From assembly GCA_041396125.1 (NCBI GenBank), contig JAWKZG010000025.1, positions 1-64,000 on the forward strand: DNA of 64,000 bases, read 5' to 3'. Positions within the stretch are counted from its first letter, which is position 1. Each line of letters starts with the position of its first letter. This document shows, piece by piece, positions 26,406-35,208 of this stretch. The notes below the pieces were generated by a model, which was not told the origin of the DNA, searched no databases, and saw only the letters and a program-made list of their open reading frames with translations. The stretch is from JAWKZG01 sp041396125. GTDB taxonomy: Bacteria; Pseudomonadota; Gammaproteobacteria; Competibacterales; Competibacteraceae. A program made the translations under genes and the position numbers.

Positions 26406-27317
26406 ATGAACTATATCTTTAATACTATCGGCTTGATTGGAAAATTCGGCGACCCTAGCGTCGCAGCCACACTGGATCAATTAATCAGCTATCTGCGCCG
26501 ACGTGATCTGAAAATTCTGCTCGATGCCGACACCGCCAAACTCTTGCCGCCACGCGGCCTGGATGCCGCCAACCGACGCCAAATCGGACAACAGTGCGAT
26601 CTGGTTATTGTGGTTGGTGGTGATGGCACGCTACTGAACGCTGCGCGTTCCCTGGTTGATTTTAAAGCACCCATTCTGGGTGTAAACCTGGGCCGTTTGG
26701 GCTTTCTGGCCGACGTTTCACCGGCAGAGCTGGACGGCACCCTGGAGGAAATACTCACCGGCCTCTACCAGGAAGACGAGCGCTCGCTGCTGCACGCCCG
26801 TATCGTACGTGATCAGCGCACAATTACCCAGGCCGATGCTCTCAACGATGTCGTCGTACATAAAAGTGATGTCGCCCGGATGATTGAGGTCAAAGCATTT
26901 CTCGATGGCCGTTATATCAGCGCCTACCGGGCTGACGGCCTGATTATTTCAACGCCTACCGGTTCCACCGCGTATGCTTTATCCGGCGGCGGCCCGATTT
27001 TGCACCCCAGCCTGGAAACCGTTTTACTGGTGCCTATCTGTCCGCATACGCTGACTCAACGTCCACTCGTCGTCAGCGCCGAAAGCGAGATTGAAATTCT
27101 GGTTGCGGAATCCAATACCACGGATATATTGGTCACTTGTGATGGTCAGATCAGTCTCGAAATTCAACCGGGTGATCGTGTCATCATTCGCAAAAAACGG
27201 CGCAAACTACGCCTGATCCATCCGCTGGATCACGATTATTTCCAAATCCTCCGCGCTAAATTACGCTGGGGTATGCAGCCGGAACATAACAGCGCGCAAG
27301 ACAGCTCTCAGGACTGA
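26406..27317 (+). CDS. nadK: NAD kinase
   Basis: Phosphorylates NAD to NADP. The glycine-rich motif GGDGTLLNAAR begins at residue 71 and contains the catalytic aspartate. It is followed by LGVNLGRLGFLADV, LNDVVVHKSD and ADGLIISTPTGSTAYALSGGG. Length 303 residues, intact. Divergent from hrcA and upstream of recN, an arrangement shared with many gammaproteobacteria. Confidence 0.96.
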   Translation: MNYIFNTIGLIGKFGDPSVAATLDQLISYLRRRDLKILLDADTAKLLPPRGLDAANRRQIGQQCDLVIVVGGDGTLLNAARSLVDFKAPILGVNLGRLGFLADVSPAELDGTLEEILTGLYQEDERSLLHARIVRDQRTITQADALNDVVVHKSDVARMIEVKAFLDGRYISAYRADGLIISTPTGSTAYALSGGGPILHPSLETVLLVPICPHTLTQRPLVVSAESEIEILVAESNTTDILVTCDGQISLEIQPGDRVIIRKKRRKLRLIHPLDHDYFQILRAKLRWGMQPEHNSAQDSSQD

Positions 27318-27349
27318 ATTGGCCAACATCTTACAGGAACGCGATAGCC

Positions 27350-29065
27350 ATGCTCGTTCATCTGCAAATCCGCAATTTTGCCATTATCGATCAGCTGGAG
27401 CTGGATTTCGCTGCCGGCATGAGCGCGATAACGGGCGAAACCGGTGCCGGCAAATCAATTGCAGTGGATGCCTTGAGCCTGTTGCTTGGCGATCGCGCCG
27501 ATAGCAGTGTAATCCGGCATGGTGCCAAATCCGCCGAGTTATGCGCACTGTTCGATATCAGCGCTTTGGCACCCGTACAAAAATGGCTGCAGGAACGCGA
27601 GCTGATGCCACCCGACGCAACGCCTGACGCCACGGGACTCGAATGCCAGCTGCGCCGGATCATCAGCGCTAACGGACGCTCGCGCTGTTATATCAACGGC
27701 AGCCTGCAACCCTTGGCTTTGCTGCGCGAGCTGGGTGAAGCCCTGGCCGATATTCACAGCCAGCACGAGCACCAATCCCTGCTGCGGCGTGACCTGCAAC
27801 GTCAGTTATTAGACGACTTTGGCGGCCATAGCGAGCAAAGCCGACAAGTCCGTCAGCACTATAGAATCTGGCAAAATCTGGCCGAGCGTCTACGCTCTCT
27901 GGCCGAAGGCGAAGCCGAGCGGGAAGCCCGCAAGGATCTGCTGCGCTATCAGTTGACCGAACTGCAAGAGCTGGATCTGAGCGAGGACGAACCGGCACAG
28001 CTGGCAGAAGAATACCAGCGACTGGCGAACAGTGGTCGCTTGCTCGCGGTGACCGAGCAAGCTCTGGATCAACTGTACGATAACGAGCAACATGCCTTGC
28101 AAAACCGCCTGAGCCGCATGCAAGGAGAACTGGAAAGCCTGCGGGAACTGGACAACCGGCTGCAGCCGATCACCGAGCTACTCAATAATGCGCTGGTGCA
28201 TATCGAAGAAGCCAGCCACGAGTTGCGCAATTACTGTCAGCATATTGAGCAAGACCCGGAACGCCTGCATGTCCTGGAAGAACGCCTTAATACCTTGCAC
28301 CGGCTGGCCCGCAAACATCGCTGTCAGATCGCGGAGTTGCCGCAGCGACAGCAGAAACTGGAGCACGAGCTGGCCGAGTTGGGCAGCGATGTCTGGGACC
28401 GTAACACGCTGGTACAAAAAACTGCCGCCGCAGAAACGGCATACCTTGCAATAGCCAAGCGGCTCAGCCAGTTGCGGGCAGCTACCGCGCAACAGCTCAG
28501 CCAGCAGGTTACCAGCAGTATGCAAACCCTGGGCATGCAAGGCGGACATTTTTATGTTGCACTGACCCCGGATCCGCAGCCTTCTTCCCATGGGCTGGAA
28601 CAGATTGAATTCCAGGTCAGCGCGAACCCAGGCCAGCCGCTGCGAGCGTTGGCCAAAGTGGCTTCCGGTGGTGAATTATCACGTATCAGTCTGGCATTGC
28701 AGGTCATCGCGGCGAACAGCACCCATATACCCACCCTGATTTTCGATGAAGTCGACAGCGGCATCGGGGGTGGCGTTGCCGAAACTGTCGGACAGTTATT
28801 ACGCCAGCTCGGCGCACAGCGGCAAATTTTGTGTGTCACCCACCAGCCCCAAGTCGCAGCACAAGCGCATCATCATCTGCGGGTCAGCAAAAGCACGCGC
28901 AACGGCAGTACCACCACCCAGGTCGAACAACTCAGTCAGCGGCAACGGGTGGAAGAGCTGGCACGCATGCTGGGCGGGCGTAAACTGACCGCCAAAACCC
29001 TGGCCCATGCCCGCGAAATGATCCAGCATGCCGCCACACCGGAACAGCCGTCTAATACGCTCTAG
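27350..29065 (+). CDS. recN: DNA repair protein RecN
   Basis: An SMC-like ATPase used in double-strand-break repair. Walker A TGETGAGKS is at residues 28-36. A long central coiled coil (about 150-370) follows, then the signature SGGELSRISLALQ and Walker B TLIFDEVDSGIGG. Length 571 residues, intact. I did not find a clear LexA box in the 32 bases after nadK, so it may be transcribed from upstream. Confidence 0.96.
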   Translation: MLVHLQIRNFAIIDQLELDFAAGMSAITGETGAGKSIAVDALSLLLGDRADSSVIRHGAKSAELCALFDISALAPVQKWLQERELMPPDATPDATGLECQLRRIISANGRSRCYINGSLQPLALLRELGEALADIHSQHEHQSLLRRDLQRQLLDDFGGHSEQSRQVRQHYRIWQNLAERLRSLAEGEAEREARKDLLRYQLTELQELDLSEDEPAQLAEEYQRLANSGRLLAVTEQALDQLYDNEQHALQNRLSRMQGELESLRELDNRLQPITELLNNALVHIEEASHELRNYCQHIEQDPERLHVLEERLNTLHRLARKHRCQIAELPQRQQKLEHELAELGSDVWDRNTLVQKTAAAETAYLAIAKRLSQLRAATAQQLSQQVTSSMQTLGMQGGHFYVALTPDPQPSSHGLEQIEFQVSANPGQPLRALAKVASGGELSRISLALQVIAANSTHIPTLIFDEVDSGIGGGVAETVGQLLRQLGAQRQILCVTHQPQVAAQAHHHLRVSKSTRNGSTTTQVEQLSQRQRVEELARMLGGRKLTAKTLAHAREMIQHAATPEQPSNTL

Positions 29066-29308
29066 CCTGCTGCCGTGAAGGGATTTTCTGCTGCGTTTTT
29101 TTGTTGGGCTTTTTTCAATCGAAAAAGAATAGATTAATATTCACCCCGCGCCTTTAGCGACGAGCAGTGGATTAATGGCTGTCAAGCCCCGCTGCACATG
29201 TCCCCAAACTTACGCAGCTGCCGGCTAAACAGCTGCTATGAAACAACAATTCAGTGTGGCTGATTTTGCGCTATCATTGCCGCGCTTGATAACTACGACG
29301 GATACCCC

Positions 29309-29803
29309 ATGCAGCGAACTATTGCCACTATTTTTGCCATTCTCACAGCGATGACAGTGACGGCCTGTTCGTCCATTACGCCTAACTTCTACAAACTGGA
29401 TATGCGCCAGGGCAACGTGCTGGAACCGGAAAAAGTTGCACAATTACAGCCAGGCATGAGTAAACGGCAAGTGCAAAACATACTCGGCTCACCGCTGTTG
29501 ACGGATCCGTTTCACCAGGATCGGTGGGACTATATCTATGCATTTTATCCGCGCGGTAACCGCGAAAAAGGTGAAGAACGCCACTTGATCCTGCATTTTC
29601 AGGGTGAAACCCTGGCCCGTATTGACGGCATGGACACTATTCCCCCGCCTTCAACTCCGGCCCCGGCCCCGACTGGCACCAGTACAGCGGAGCAAGCGCA
29701 GCAACCTTCGTTTTTCCAGTTCAGCCCGCCGGACACGCTGTCTGATGCCAGCCTCTCAGAAGAAACAGACGCCCAAAATCAGGTTCAGAATCAGACTCAG
29801 TAA
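29309..29803 (+). CDS. bamE: Outer-membrane assembly lipoprotein BamE
   Basis: A small lipoprotein of the BAM complex that inserts beta-barrel proteins. The signal peptide ends in a lipobox TVTAC with the lipidated Cys at residue 20. The SmpA/OmlA domain reads VAQLQPGMSKRQVQNILGSP and RWDYIYAFYPRG. The C-terminal 45 residues are a Pro/Thr/Gln-rich tail longer than in E. coli. The 243-base gap before it contains T runs but no clear hairpin. Confidence 0.93.
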   Translation: MQRTIATIFAILTAMTVTACSSITPNFYKLDMRQGNVLEPEKVAQLQPGMSKRQVQNILGSPLLTDPFHQDRWDYIYAFYPRGNREKGEERHLILHFQGETLARIDGMDTIPPPSTPAPAPTGTSTAEQAQQPSFFQFSPPDTLSDASLSEETDAQNQVQNQTQ

Positions 29804-29825
29804 CAGCCAGCGCACTTAGTACTTC

Positions 29826-30152
29826 TCAACCGGAAACGCGAAGGTTCTTTTTTGCTTTCTTGACTGCCCGCAAACGCCGGGCTTCTTTCGGATCAATCAG
29901 CAGCGGACGATAGATTTCAATCCGGTCACCGTCATTCAGGCTATCCTCCAGGCTGCACAGGCGGCTGAAGATGCCCACCCGATTATGCGCCAGATCAATC
30001 TCGGGGCATTGCGCCAACAGCCCCGATGCGGCAATCGCCTGCGCGACACTACTGCCAGCCGCCAACTGCAGAGTAACTGTCAGCTGACGTTCTGGACGGG
30101 CATATACCAGCTCAACCCTGATCATGCCCGCGCAAGTGCTATCAGCGTCCAT
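29826..30152 (-). CDS. rnfH: RnfH family protein (UPF0125)
   Basis: A small ubiquitin-like-fold protein. The segment MIRVELVYARPERQLTVTL, then VAQAIAASGLL, VGIFSRLC and DGDRIEIYRPLLIDPKEARR follow the RnfH pattern. The start at 30152 overlaps the ratA-type gene by 11 bases; an internal ATG at 30125 is also possible. The ratA-rnfH pair followed by convergent bamE is a standard gammaproteobacterial order. Its function is not settled. Confidence 0.85.
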   Translation of the reverse strand: MDADSTCAGMIRVELVYARPERQLTVTLQLAAGSSVAQAIAASGLLAQCPEIDLAHNRVGIFSRLCSLEDSLNDGDRIEIYRPLLIDPKEARRLRAVKKAKKNLRVSG

Positions 30153-30576
30153 ACAATTGAGTTGCCCGCCGAGAAAATGAATCAACCATGGTATCTGCAA
30201 TATGGTGAAAAACCGGCCCGACCGCCAGTTTCAGCACCCGGCTGGAAAATTCAAAATCCAGCTCCAGGCTGACTTTGCACGCCTGCTCGTCCAGGGCCTG
30301 AAAAATCCAGGCACCTTCCAGTTTACGAAATGGACCATCAACCAGCTGCAATTCAATCCGCTCAAAGGGATAGCGCCGGTTACACGTCGTGAAGGCCTTG
30401 TGTACCGCCCCCTTGGCCATGACAATTGTCGCCTTGACGATCTGGTCTCCGCGTTCAAGCACAGTGGCCGAGCGGCACCACGGTAAAAACTGCGGATAAT
30501 TTTCAATTGCATCAACCAGCTCGAACATCTGCGCCGCCGAGTAGGATACCAATGCGCTTTTGCGAACTGTCGTCAT
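30142..30576 (-). CDS. ratA: START/Coq10-like protein, RatA family
   Basis: A 144-residue member of the polyketide-cyclase/START superfamily, annotated in E. coli as RatA and related to the ubiquinone-binding Coq10. Typical segments are SAAQMFELVDAIENYPQFLPWC and DGPFRKLEGAWIFQAL, plus FHHIADTMVDSFSRRA. Ubiquinone-related lipid binding is more plausible than toxicity, but the sequence does not decide. Divergent from smpB. Confidence 0.88.
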   Translation of the reverse strand: MTTVRKSALVSYSAAQMFELVDAIENYPQFLPWCRSATVLERGDQIVKATIVMAKGAVHKAFTTCNRRYPFERIELQLVDGPFRKLEGAWIFQALDEQACKVSLELDFEFSSRVLKLAVGPVFHHIADTMVDSFSRRATQLYGR

Positions 30577-30697
30577 CCATCACCATCCATTACAATCTTG
30601 AAGTTGCCGCGAAAAGCGCGCATTGTGGTCAAAAATAGCATCCGACTCAAGTCAAGCACTGTTTAGTTACTGCCTGCATGCCCTATAATGCGCCGCC

Positions 30698-31174
30698 ATG
30701 AGTAAAGCCAAAACTACCCCATCACCATCAATTGCCCGCAATAAACAAGCGTTTCACGAGTATTTTATCGAAGAACGCTTTGAAGCTGGCTTGTCGCTGC
30801 AAGGCTGGGAGGTTAAAAGCCTGCGCGCCGGTCGCGTCCAGCTCAAGGAAAGCTATGTCACTCTGGATGAGGGTGAAGCTTTTCTGTTCGGCTGCCATAT
30901 TTCGCCGCTCAACTCAGCCTCGACCCATGTCAACCCCGATCCTACACGCACCCGACGGCTGCTGCTGCACCGTGAGGAAATCAACAAACTGATCGGTGCG
31001 GTCGAGCGCAAAGGCTATACCCTGGTTCCACTGGCACTATACTGGAAACGCGGCCGAGCCAAACTGGAGATCGGGCTGGCCAAAGGCAAAAAAGCTTTCG
31101 ACAAGCGCGCCACCGAAAAAGACCGAGACTGGCAGCGCGATAAACAGCGGCTGCTGCGCGAACGCAATCGCTGA
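30698..31174 (+). CDS. smpB: SsrA-binding protein SmpB
   Basis: Binds tmRNA and lets it enter stalled ribosomes. Core motifs: ARNKQAFHEYFIEERFEAGL, LQGWEVKSLRAGRVQLKESY and the basic C-terminal tail RATEKDRDWQRDKQRLLRER. Length 158 residues. Lies 71 bases before ssrA, so both parts of trans-translation are together. Confidence 0.96.
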   Translation: MSKAKTTPSPSIARNKQAFHEYFIEERFEAGLSLQGWEVKSLRAGRVQLKESYVTLDEGEAFLFGCHISPLNSASTHVNPDPTRTRRLLLHREEINKLIGAVERKGYTLVPLALYWKRGRAKLEIGLAKGKKAFDKRATEKDRDWQRDKQRLLRERNR

Positions 31175-31192
31175 TTTTTTTTGCTGCAGCAC

Positions 31193-31221
31193 TTGTAATT
31201 GAGCGACAGAGCCCCTACATT
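31193..31221 (+). promoter_or_regulatory. Probable ssrA promoter
   Basis: TTGTAA (31193-31198) and TACATT (31216-31221), each 4/6 to consensus, are separated by 17 bases. Transcription would begin about 20 bases before the mature tmRNA end. Confidence 0.5.
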
Positions 31222-31245
31222 ATTGGTGATCGAGAAACATCTTAA

Positions 31246-31603
31246 GGGGGCGACCCGGCTTCGACGCGGGTAGCAAAACCGGAGGTGCATGCCGAGGATG
31301 CAGCTAGCCTCGTAAATAATGCTGTAAACTATTAGTTGCCAACGACGACAACTACGCTCTGGCCGCCTAATTAGGCCAGCCTTTGGCCGGAACTTTCTTG
31401 TGAGGTCCGATTTGCCAGGGGTCATCTCAACACAAGATCGCGACCATCATTGCCTGCGCTGATGGCGCTAAAACTTAGCAGGACAGCCAAACAAGACCCT
31501 GCCCGTCGGGTTTTGCCTTGGTTAAATTAATGACGGTGCTAAGCATGTAGTACCAAGGGCGGAGAGCTTGCGGACGGGGGTTCGATTCCCCCCGCCTCCA
31601 CCA
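31246..31603 (+). ncRNA. ssrA: tmRNA (SsrA)
   Basis: Single-chain tmRNA. The 5' GGGGGCG pairs with CGCCTCC before the encoded CCA at 31601-31603. The T-arm GGGGGTTCGATTCCCCC is present. The tag-coding stretch at 31338-31370 reads GCC AAC GAC GAC AAC TAC GCT CTG GCC GCC TAA, giving ANDDNYALAA, a degradation tag recognised by ClpXP. Pseudoknot-type pairings follow the tag. Confidence 0.97.
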
Positions 31604-31632
31604 TATTCAAGGCCTGGCAAAGCTTGCCAGAT

Positions 31633-31669
31633 AAAAAACCCGCACAGTATTTGACTGTGCGGGTTTTTT
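31633..31669. terminator. Bidirectional terminator after ssrA and uraA-type gene
   Basis: AAAAAACCCGCACAGT and ACTGTGCGGGTTTTTT form a 16-bp stem with a 5-base loop; the A and T runs make it work on both strands. Confidence 0.93.
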
Positions 31670-31699
31670 ATTGCCTTTTTCGCGTCGTCCTGTGGTTGC

Positions 31700-32965
31700 T
31701 TACTGGAGGTCGGAACGCTCTTCTGACCGGCCCTGTGGCAGTATCAAATTCAGGATCACGCCGATCATCGCGGCCAGACCGATGCCGGACATGCTGAATT
31801 CAGCTGTGCCGATACTTAATCCGCCGATGCCGCAAACGATCATGATCGAGCCGATAGCCAGATTACGCGGTTCCATAATAGCGTCACCCAGTTTAACGGT
31901 GGATTTTATACCGATAACAGCAATTGCACCGAACAGCAGAATTAAAATCCCCCCCATAACCGGCACCGGAATGGTCTGCAGGATAGCCCCGAGCTTAGCC
32001 ACAAAAGCCAGTACGATGGCGGTCAGCGCGGCCCATGTCATCACTGACGGGTTAAAGGCTTTGGTCAGGGCAACCGCACCGGTGACTTCGGAATAGGTTG
32101 TATTCGGCGGTCCACCCAGCCCAGCTGCCAGCGCCGTCGCCAGACCATCGCCCAGCAGAGTACGATGAACACCGGGTTTTTGCAGGTAATCCCGTCCGGT
32201 CACTCCGCTGATGGCCAGCATATCGCCGAAATGTTCAATCGCCGGTGCGATAGCAACCGGCAGCATATACAGCACCGCTGCGGTGTTCCATTCCGGGTAG
32301 ACAAAATCAGGAACCGCAAACCAGGCGGCATTATTCACCGGAGTGAAATCAACCAGGCCCAATACCAGCGCAGCAAGATACCCAACCACCACACCGCACA
32401 GAATCGGCACGATCCGTAAAAAGCCTTTGCCTAGCAGGGTGGTCAGCACGGTCACGCCAAGTGCGATGGCCGAGACGATAACCGCCTGCGTTTGCGGCAC
32501 CAGTTGCAACGCACCATCACCACTTTTCCCCAGTGCCATATTCACAGCAACTGGTGCCAGAATCAGACCAATAATCAGGATAACCGGCCCGACCACAATC
32601 GGCGGAAATAACCGGTGCAAGACACCGACCCCGCGCAGTTTAACCAATGCACTCAGAGCAACATAAACCAGTCCGGCAGCCGCCAGACCGCCCAGAGTTG
32701 ACGCCATGCCCCAGGTTTGCACGCCATAAATAATAGGCGCGATAAACGCAAACGACGACGCCAGAAAAATCGGCACTTTGCCGCCGGTGATAAGCTGAAA
32801 CAACAATGTACCGATACCCGCAGTGAACAGCGCCACATTCGGATCCAGCCCGGTCAGTAAGGGCACCAGCACAAGAGCACCAAAGGCGACAAACAGCATT
32901 TGCATGCCAACCAGGGTATGGCCAATGCTGAAACGATAATCGAGAGAAGAAATTGATGAGGACAT
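31700..32965 (-). CDS. uraA: Uracil/xanthine permease, UraA type
   Basis: A nucleobase:proton symporter of the NAT/NCS2 family with about 14 membrane segments. Conserved elements are VPIFLASSFAFIAPI near the N-terminus and the substrate-site regions IAPAIEHFGDMLAI and GLGGPPNTTYSEVTGA. Length 421 residues, intact. Uracil is the likely substrate from its similarity to UraA. No upp gene adjoins it. Confidence 0.9.
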   Translation of the reverse strand: MSSSISSLDYRFSIGHTLVGMQMLFVAFGALVLVPLLTGLDPNVALFTAGIGTLLFQLITGGKVPIFLASSFAFIAPIIYGVQTWGMASTLGGLAAAGLVYVALSALVKLRGVGVLHRLFPPIVVGPVILIIGLILAPVAVNMALGKSGDGALQLVPQTQAVIVSAIALGVTVLTTLLGKGFLRIVPILCGVVVGYLAALVLGLVDFTPVNNAAWFAVPDFVYPEWNTAAVLYMLPVAIAPAIEHFGDMLAISGVTGRDYLQKPGVHRTLLGDGLATALAAGLGGPPNTTYSEVTGAVALTKAFNPSVMTWAALTAIVLAFVAKLGAILQTIPVPVMGGILILLFGAIAVIGIKSTVKLGDAIMEPRNLAIGSIMIVCGIGGLSIGTAEFSMSGIGLAAMIGVILNLILPQGRSEERSDLQ

Positions 32966-33012
32966 GACGAAACCTTAATCTTTTATTGTGATTCTGGAGT
33001 AGTAGAGCTGCT

Positions 33013-33468
33013 TCAGGAGGAGGCGGACATGTCCACCAGGCAGGTTTTTATCGAAATTTCCGATTGCAAGGTTCTGTGTACCGGACATTTATCGGCAATT
33101 TCCAGTAACTTTTCCCGCTGTTCCGGCGTCAAGTTACCATGCAGCTCAATGCGCCGCTCGATGCGATCAACCCGACCGGTTTCGGTTTCACATTCGGCAC
33201 AGTCCTGGGCGTGGATTTTGCTGTGTGTCAGGTGCACAATGACCTGTTCCAGCGGCCATTGTTTACGGCTGGCATACATCCGGATGGTCATCGAGGTGCA
33301 CGAGCCCAGCCCTGCCAGCAGGAAATCATACGGCGAAGGCCCCAGATCCTTGCCGCCGTAACTTTCCGGCTCGTCGGCGGTCAATTGATGACGACCGGTC
33401 TGAATAGTCTGGGAATACGCGGACTGACCTGATTCACTGACGCTAACTAAAATGGGTACTGATGACAT
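33013..33468 (-). CDS. OsmC family peroxiredoxin-like protein
   Basis: A 151-residue OsmC/Ohr-fold protein. The two redox cysteines of the family are Cys57 in GLGSCTSMTIRMYA and Cys128 in DKCPVHRTL. Such proteins reduce organic hydroperoxides or related electrophiles. The closer subgroup is the YhfA/OsmC-like set rather than Ohr. Starts 47 bases upstream of the uraA-type gene on the same strand. Confidence 0.87.
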   Translation of the reverse strand: MSSVPILVSVSESGQSAYSQTIQTGRHQLTADEPESYGGKDLGPSPYDFLLAGLGSCTSMTIRMYASRKQWPLEQVIVHLTHSKIHAQDCAECETETGRVDRIERRIELHGNLTPEQREKLLEIADKCPVHRTLQSEISIKTCLVDMSASS

Positions 33469-33612
33469 ACGGAAACTCCTGATAGTCGGTTGCTCAGGCG
33501 CCGAGTATCGTTGCCAGCGGATTACTTATCAAGTCCTGCCCTAAAGCCTGCTTGGGGCGCATGAATATGCCATAATCAACCCGTTTCATTAACTGCCTGA
33601 ATAAACCTGATC

Positions 33613-34413
33613 ATGAGCCAATCGGCAAGCTCCAGCGACAAAAAAACACGCAGCAAGCGCTTCAAGCTGCCCCTGTTAATCTACCAGCTCGCCTCACCGC
33701 CCTTGTTTTACAAGCTGAGCGGCAAGGCTTTGCCCTGGATTACAGGGCTGGCTTTGATACTGTTCGCTGTAGGTCTGGTGTGGGGACTGGCCTTTGCCCC
33801 GGCGGATTATCAACAGGGCGACAGTTTTCGCATCATCTATATTCATGTCCCTGCGGCTGCTTTTTCCATGGGTGCCTATGTTGCGATGGCGGTCACAGGC
33901 GCTATCGGCCTGATCTGGCGTATTAAACTGGCTGCACTGGTGTCCAAAAACTGTGCACCCATTGGTGCCGCTTTTACCTTTCTGGCGCTGGCTACCGGTT
34001 CATTGTGGGGTAAACCCATGTGGGGAACCTGGTGGATTTGGGATGCCCGGCTAACCTCGGAACTTATTCTGCTGTTTCTCTATCTAGGCTATATGGCACT
34101 GCAGGAAGCTATTGAAGACCGTGAAACCGCTTCCAAAGCAGCCGCTGTACTGGCTCTGGTCGGGGTGGTGAATATCCCTATCATTCATTATTCGGTCGAA
34201 TGGTGGTACACCCTGCACCAGGGCGCCACCCTTTTTAAATTCGATAAACCGGCCATTGCGTCCGAGATGCTCTGGCCTTTACTGATTATGCTGGCCGCGT
34301 TTTTAGCGCTGTTTATCAGCAATGTACTGATGCGTACCCGCAATGATGTGCTGGCGCAGCAGCTGGAACAGCAAGCCATGAACCAGAACAGAGCATCGCT
34401 CTCAGGAGTCTGA
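33613..34413 (+). CDS. ccmC: Haem exporter/handler CcmC
   Basis: An integral membrane protein that loads haem onto CcmE in system I cytochrome c maturation. Six membrane segments and the tryptophan-rich periplasmic WWD domain (GTWWIWDARLTSEL) are visible. Histidines lie in IHVPAAAF and IIHYSVEWWYTLHQG. Length 266 residues. First gene of the ccm run, which here starts with C instead of A. Confidence 0.94.
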   Translation: MSQSASSSDKKTRSKRFKLPLLIYQLASPPLFYKLSGKALPWITGLALILFAVGLVWGLAFAPADYQQGDSFRIIYIHVPAAAFSMGAYVAMAVTGAIGLIWRIKLAALVSKNCAPIGAAFTFLALATGSLWGKPMWGTWWIWDARLTSELILLFLYLGYMALQEAIEDRETASKAAAVLALVGVVNIPIIHYSVEWWYTLHQGATLFKFDKPAIASEMLWPLLIMLAAFLALFISNVLMRTRNDVLAQQLEQQAMNQNRASLSGV

Positions 34414-34418
34414 CACAG

Positions 34419-34613
34419 ATGAGCTTCGACAGCTGGTACGCTTTTTTTGCGATGGGCGGTTATGCCTTTTATGTCTGGGCATCGCTTGGCCTGACCTTGC
34501 TGGTGCTGGGCTATATCATGTTAGGTCCGGTCTTGCGCCACCGCCAGCTACTGCGTCTGCAGGCACGCATGGAACGGCGTGCAGAGCGACCCGGCCTCGC
34601 CGCACGCTCCTAA
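34419..34613 (+). CDS. ccmD: Haem exporter protein CcmD
   Basis: A 64-residue single-span protein (GGYAFYVWASLGLTLLVLGYI) with a basic C-terminal tail, starting 5 bases after ccmC. CcmD holds CcmABC and CcmE together for release of haem-bound CcmE. Confidence 0.88.
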   Translation: MSFDSWYAFFAMGGYAFYVWASLGLTLLVLGYIMLGPVLRHRQLLRLQARMERRAERPGLAARS

Positions 34614-34644
34614 AACCCGAGTATTTAACTTTGGACTCAATATC

Positions 34645-35089
34645 ATGAAAGCGAAGCGTAAACGCCGTTTATTAATCGTGCTGAGCATTCTGGCAGGCGT
34701 TGGCGTTGCGGTCAGTTTGACCGTGTATGCACTGCGCCAGAATATCAACCTGTTCTATGCACCCAGCCAGATCGCGGCCGGCGAAGCGCCACTGGATCGC
34801 ACCATCCGCATCGGTGGTCTGGTCCTGCCCGGCAGCGTCAAACGCGACCCTAACAGTCTGCGAGTTGAATTTGATCTGACTGACAATCTCGAAACCGTTA
34901 AAGTCCATTTTCAAGGCATTTTGCCGGGTCGTACCTGATGAAGGTCAGGGCATCGTTGCCCGTGCGGCGCATTGCGTGACGTCATCGTGCAGGCCGAGAA
35001 GTGCTGGCCAAACACGATAGCGCCCACAGCGCCCGAAGTGGCGAAAGCCCTGCAACAAGCCGGTGTGCCACTATTGGAAGCAAGGCTAA
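34645..35089 (+). CDS. ccmE: Haem chaperone CcmE, frameshifted
   Basis: A periplasmic haem carrier with an N-terminal anchor (RRLLIVLSILAGVGVAVSL). The OB-fold reads RIGGLVLPGSVKR and VEFDLTDNLETVKVHFQGILP, then falls out of frame at about 34930. The haem-attachment motif LAKHD is present but only in a shifted frame, with the histidine codon at 35013-35015. The frame returns in APEVAKALQQAG and, shifted again, probably ends at the TAA at 35087-35089. The 148-codon span fits the family, so indel errors are likely. Confidence 0.8.
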
Positions 35090-35208
35090 TAGCGCTGGGC
35101 ATTACGTATGGTTTTCATCCAGCCAGTCCCAGTTTTTTTGCTATCTATAGCGCCTGGCTTACTGGTTCTGTCAGGGCGCGCAAGCGCCTGATCGCCCACT
35201 GGAATATT

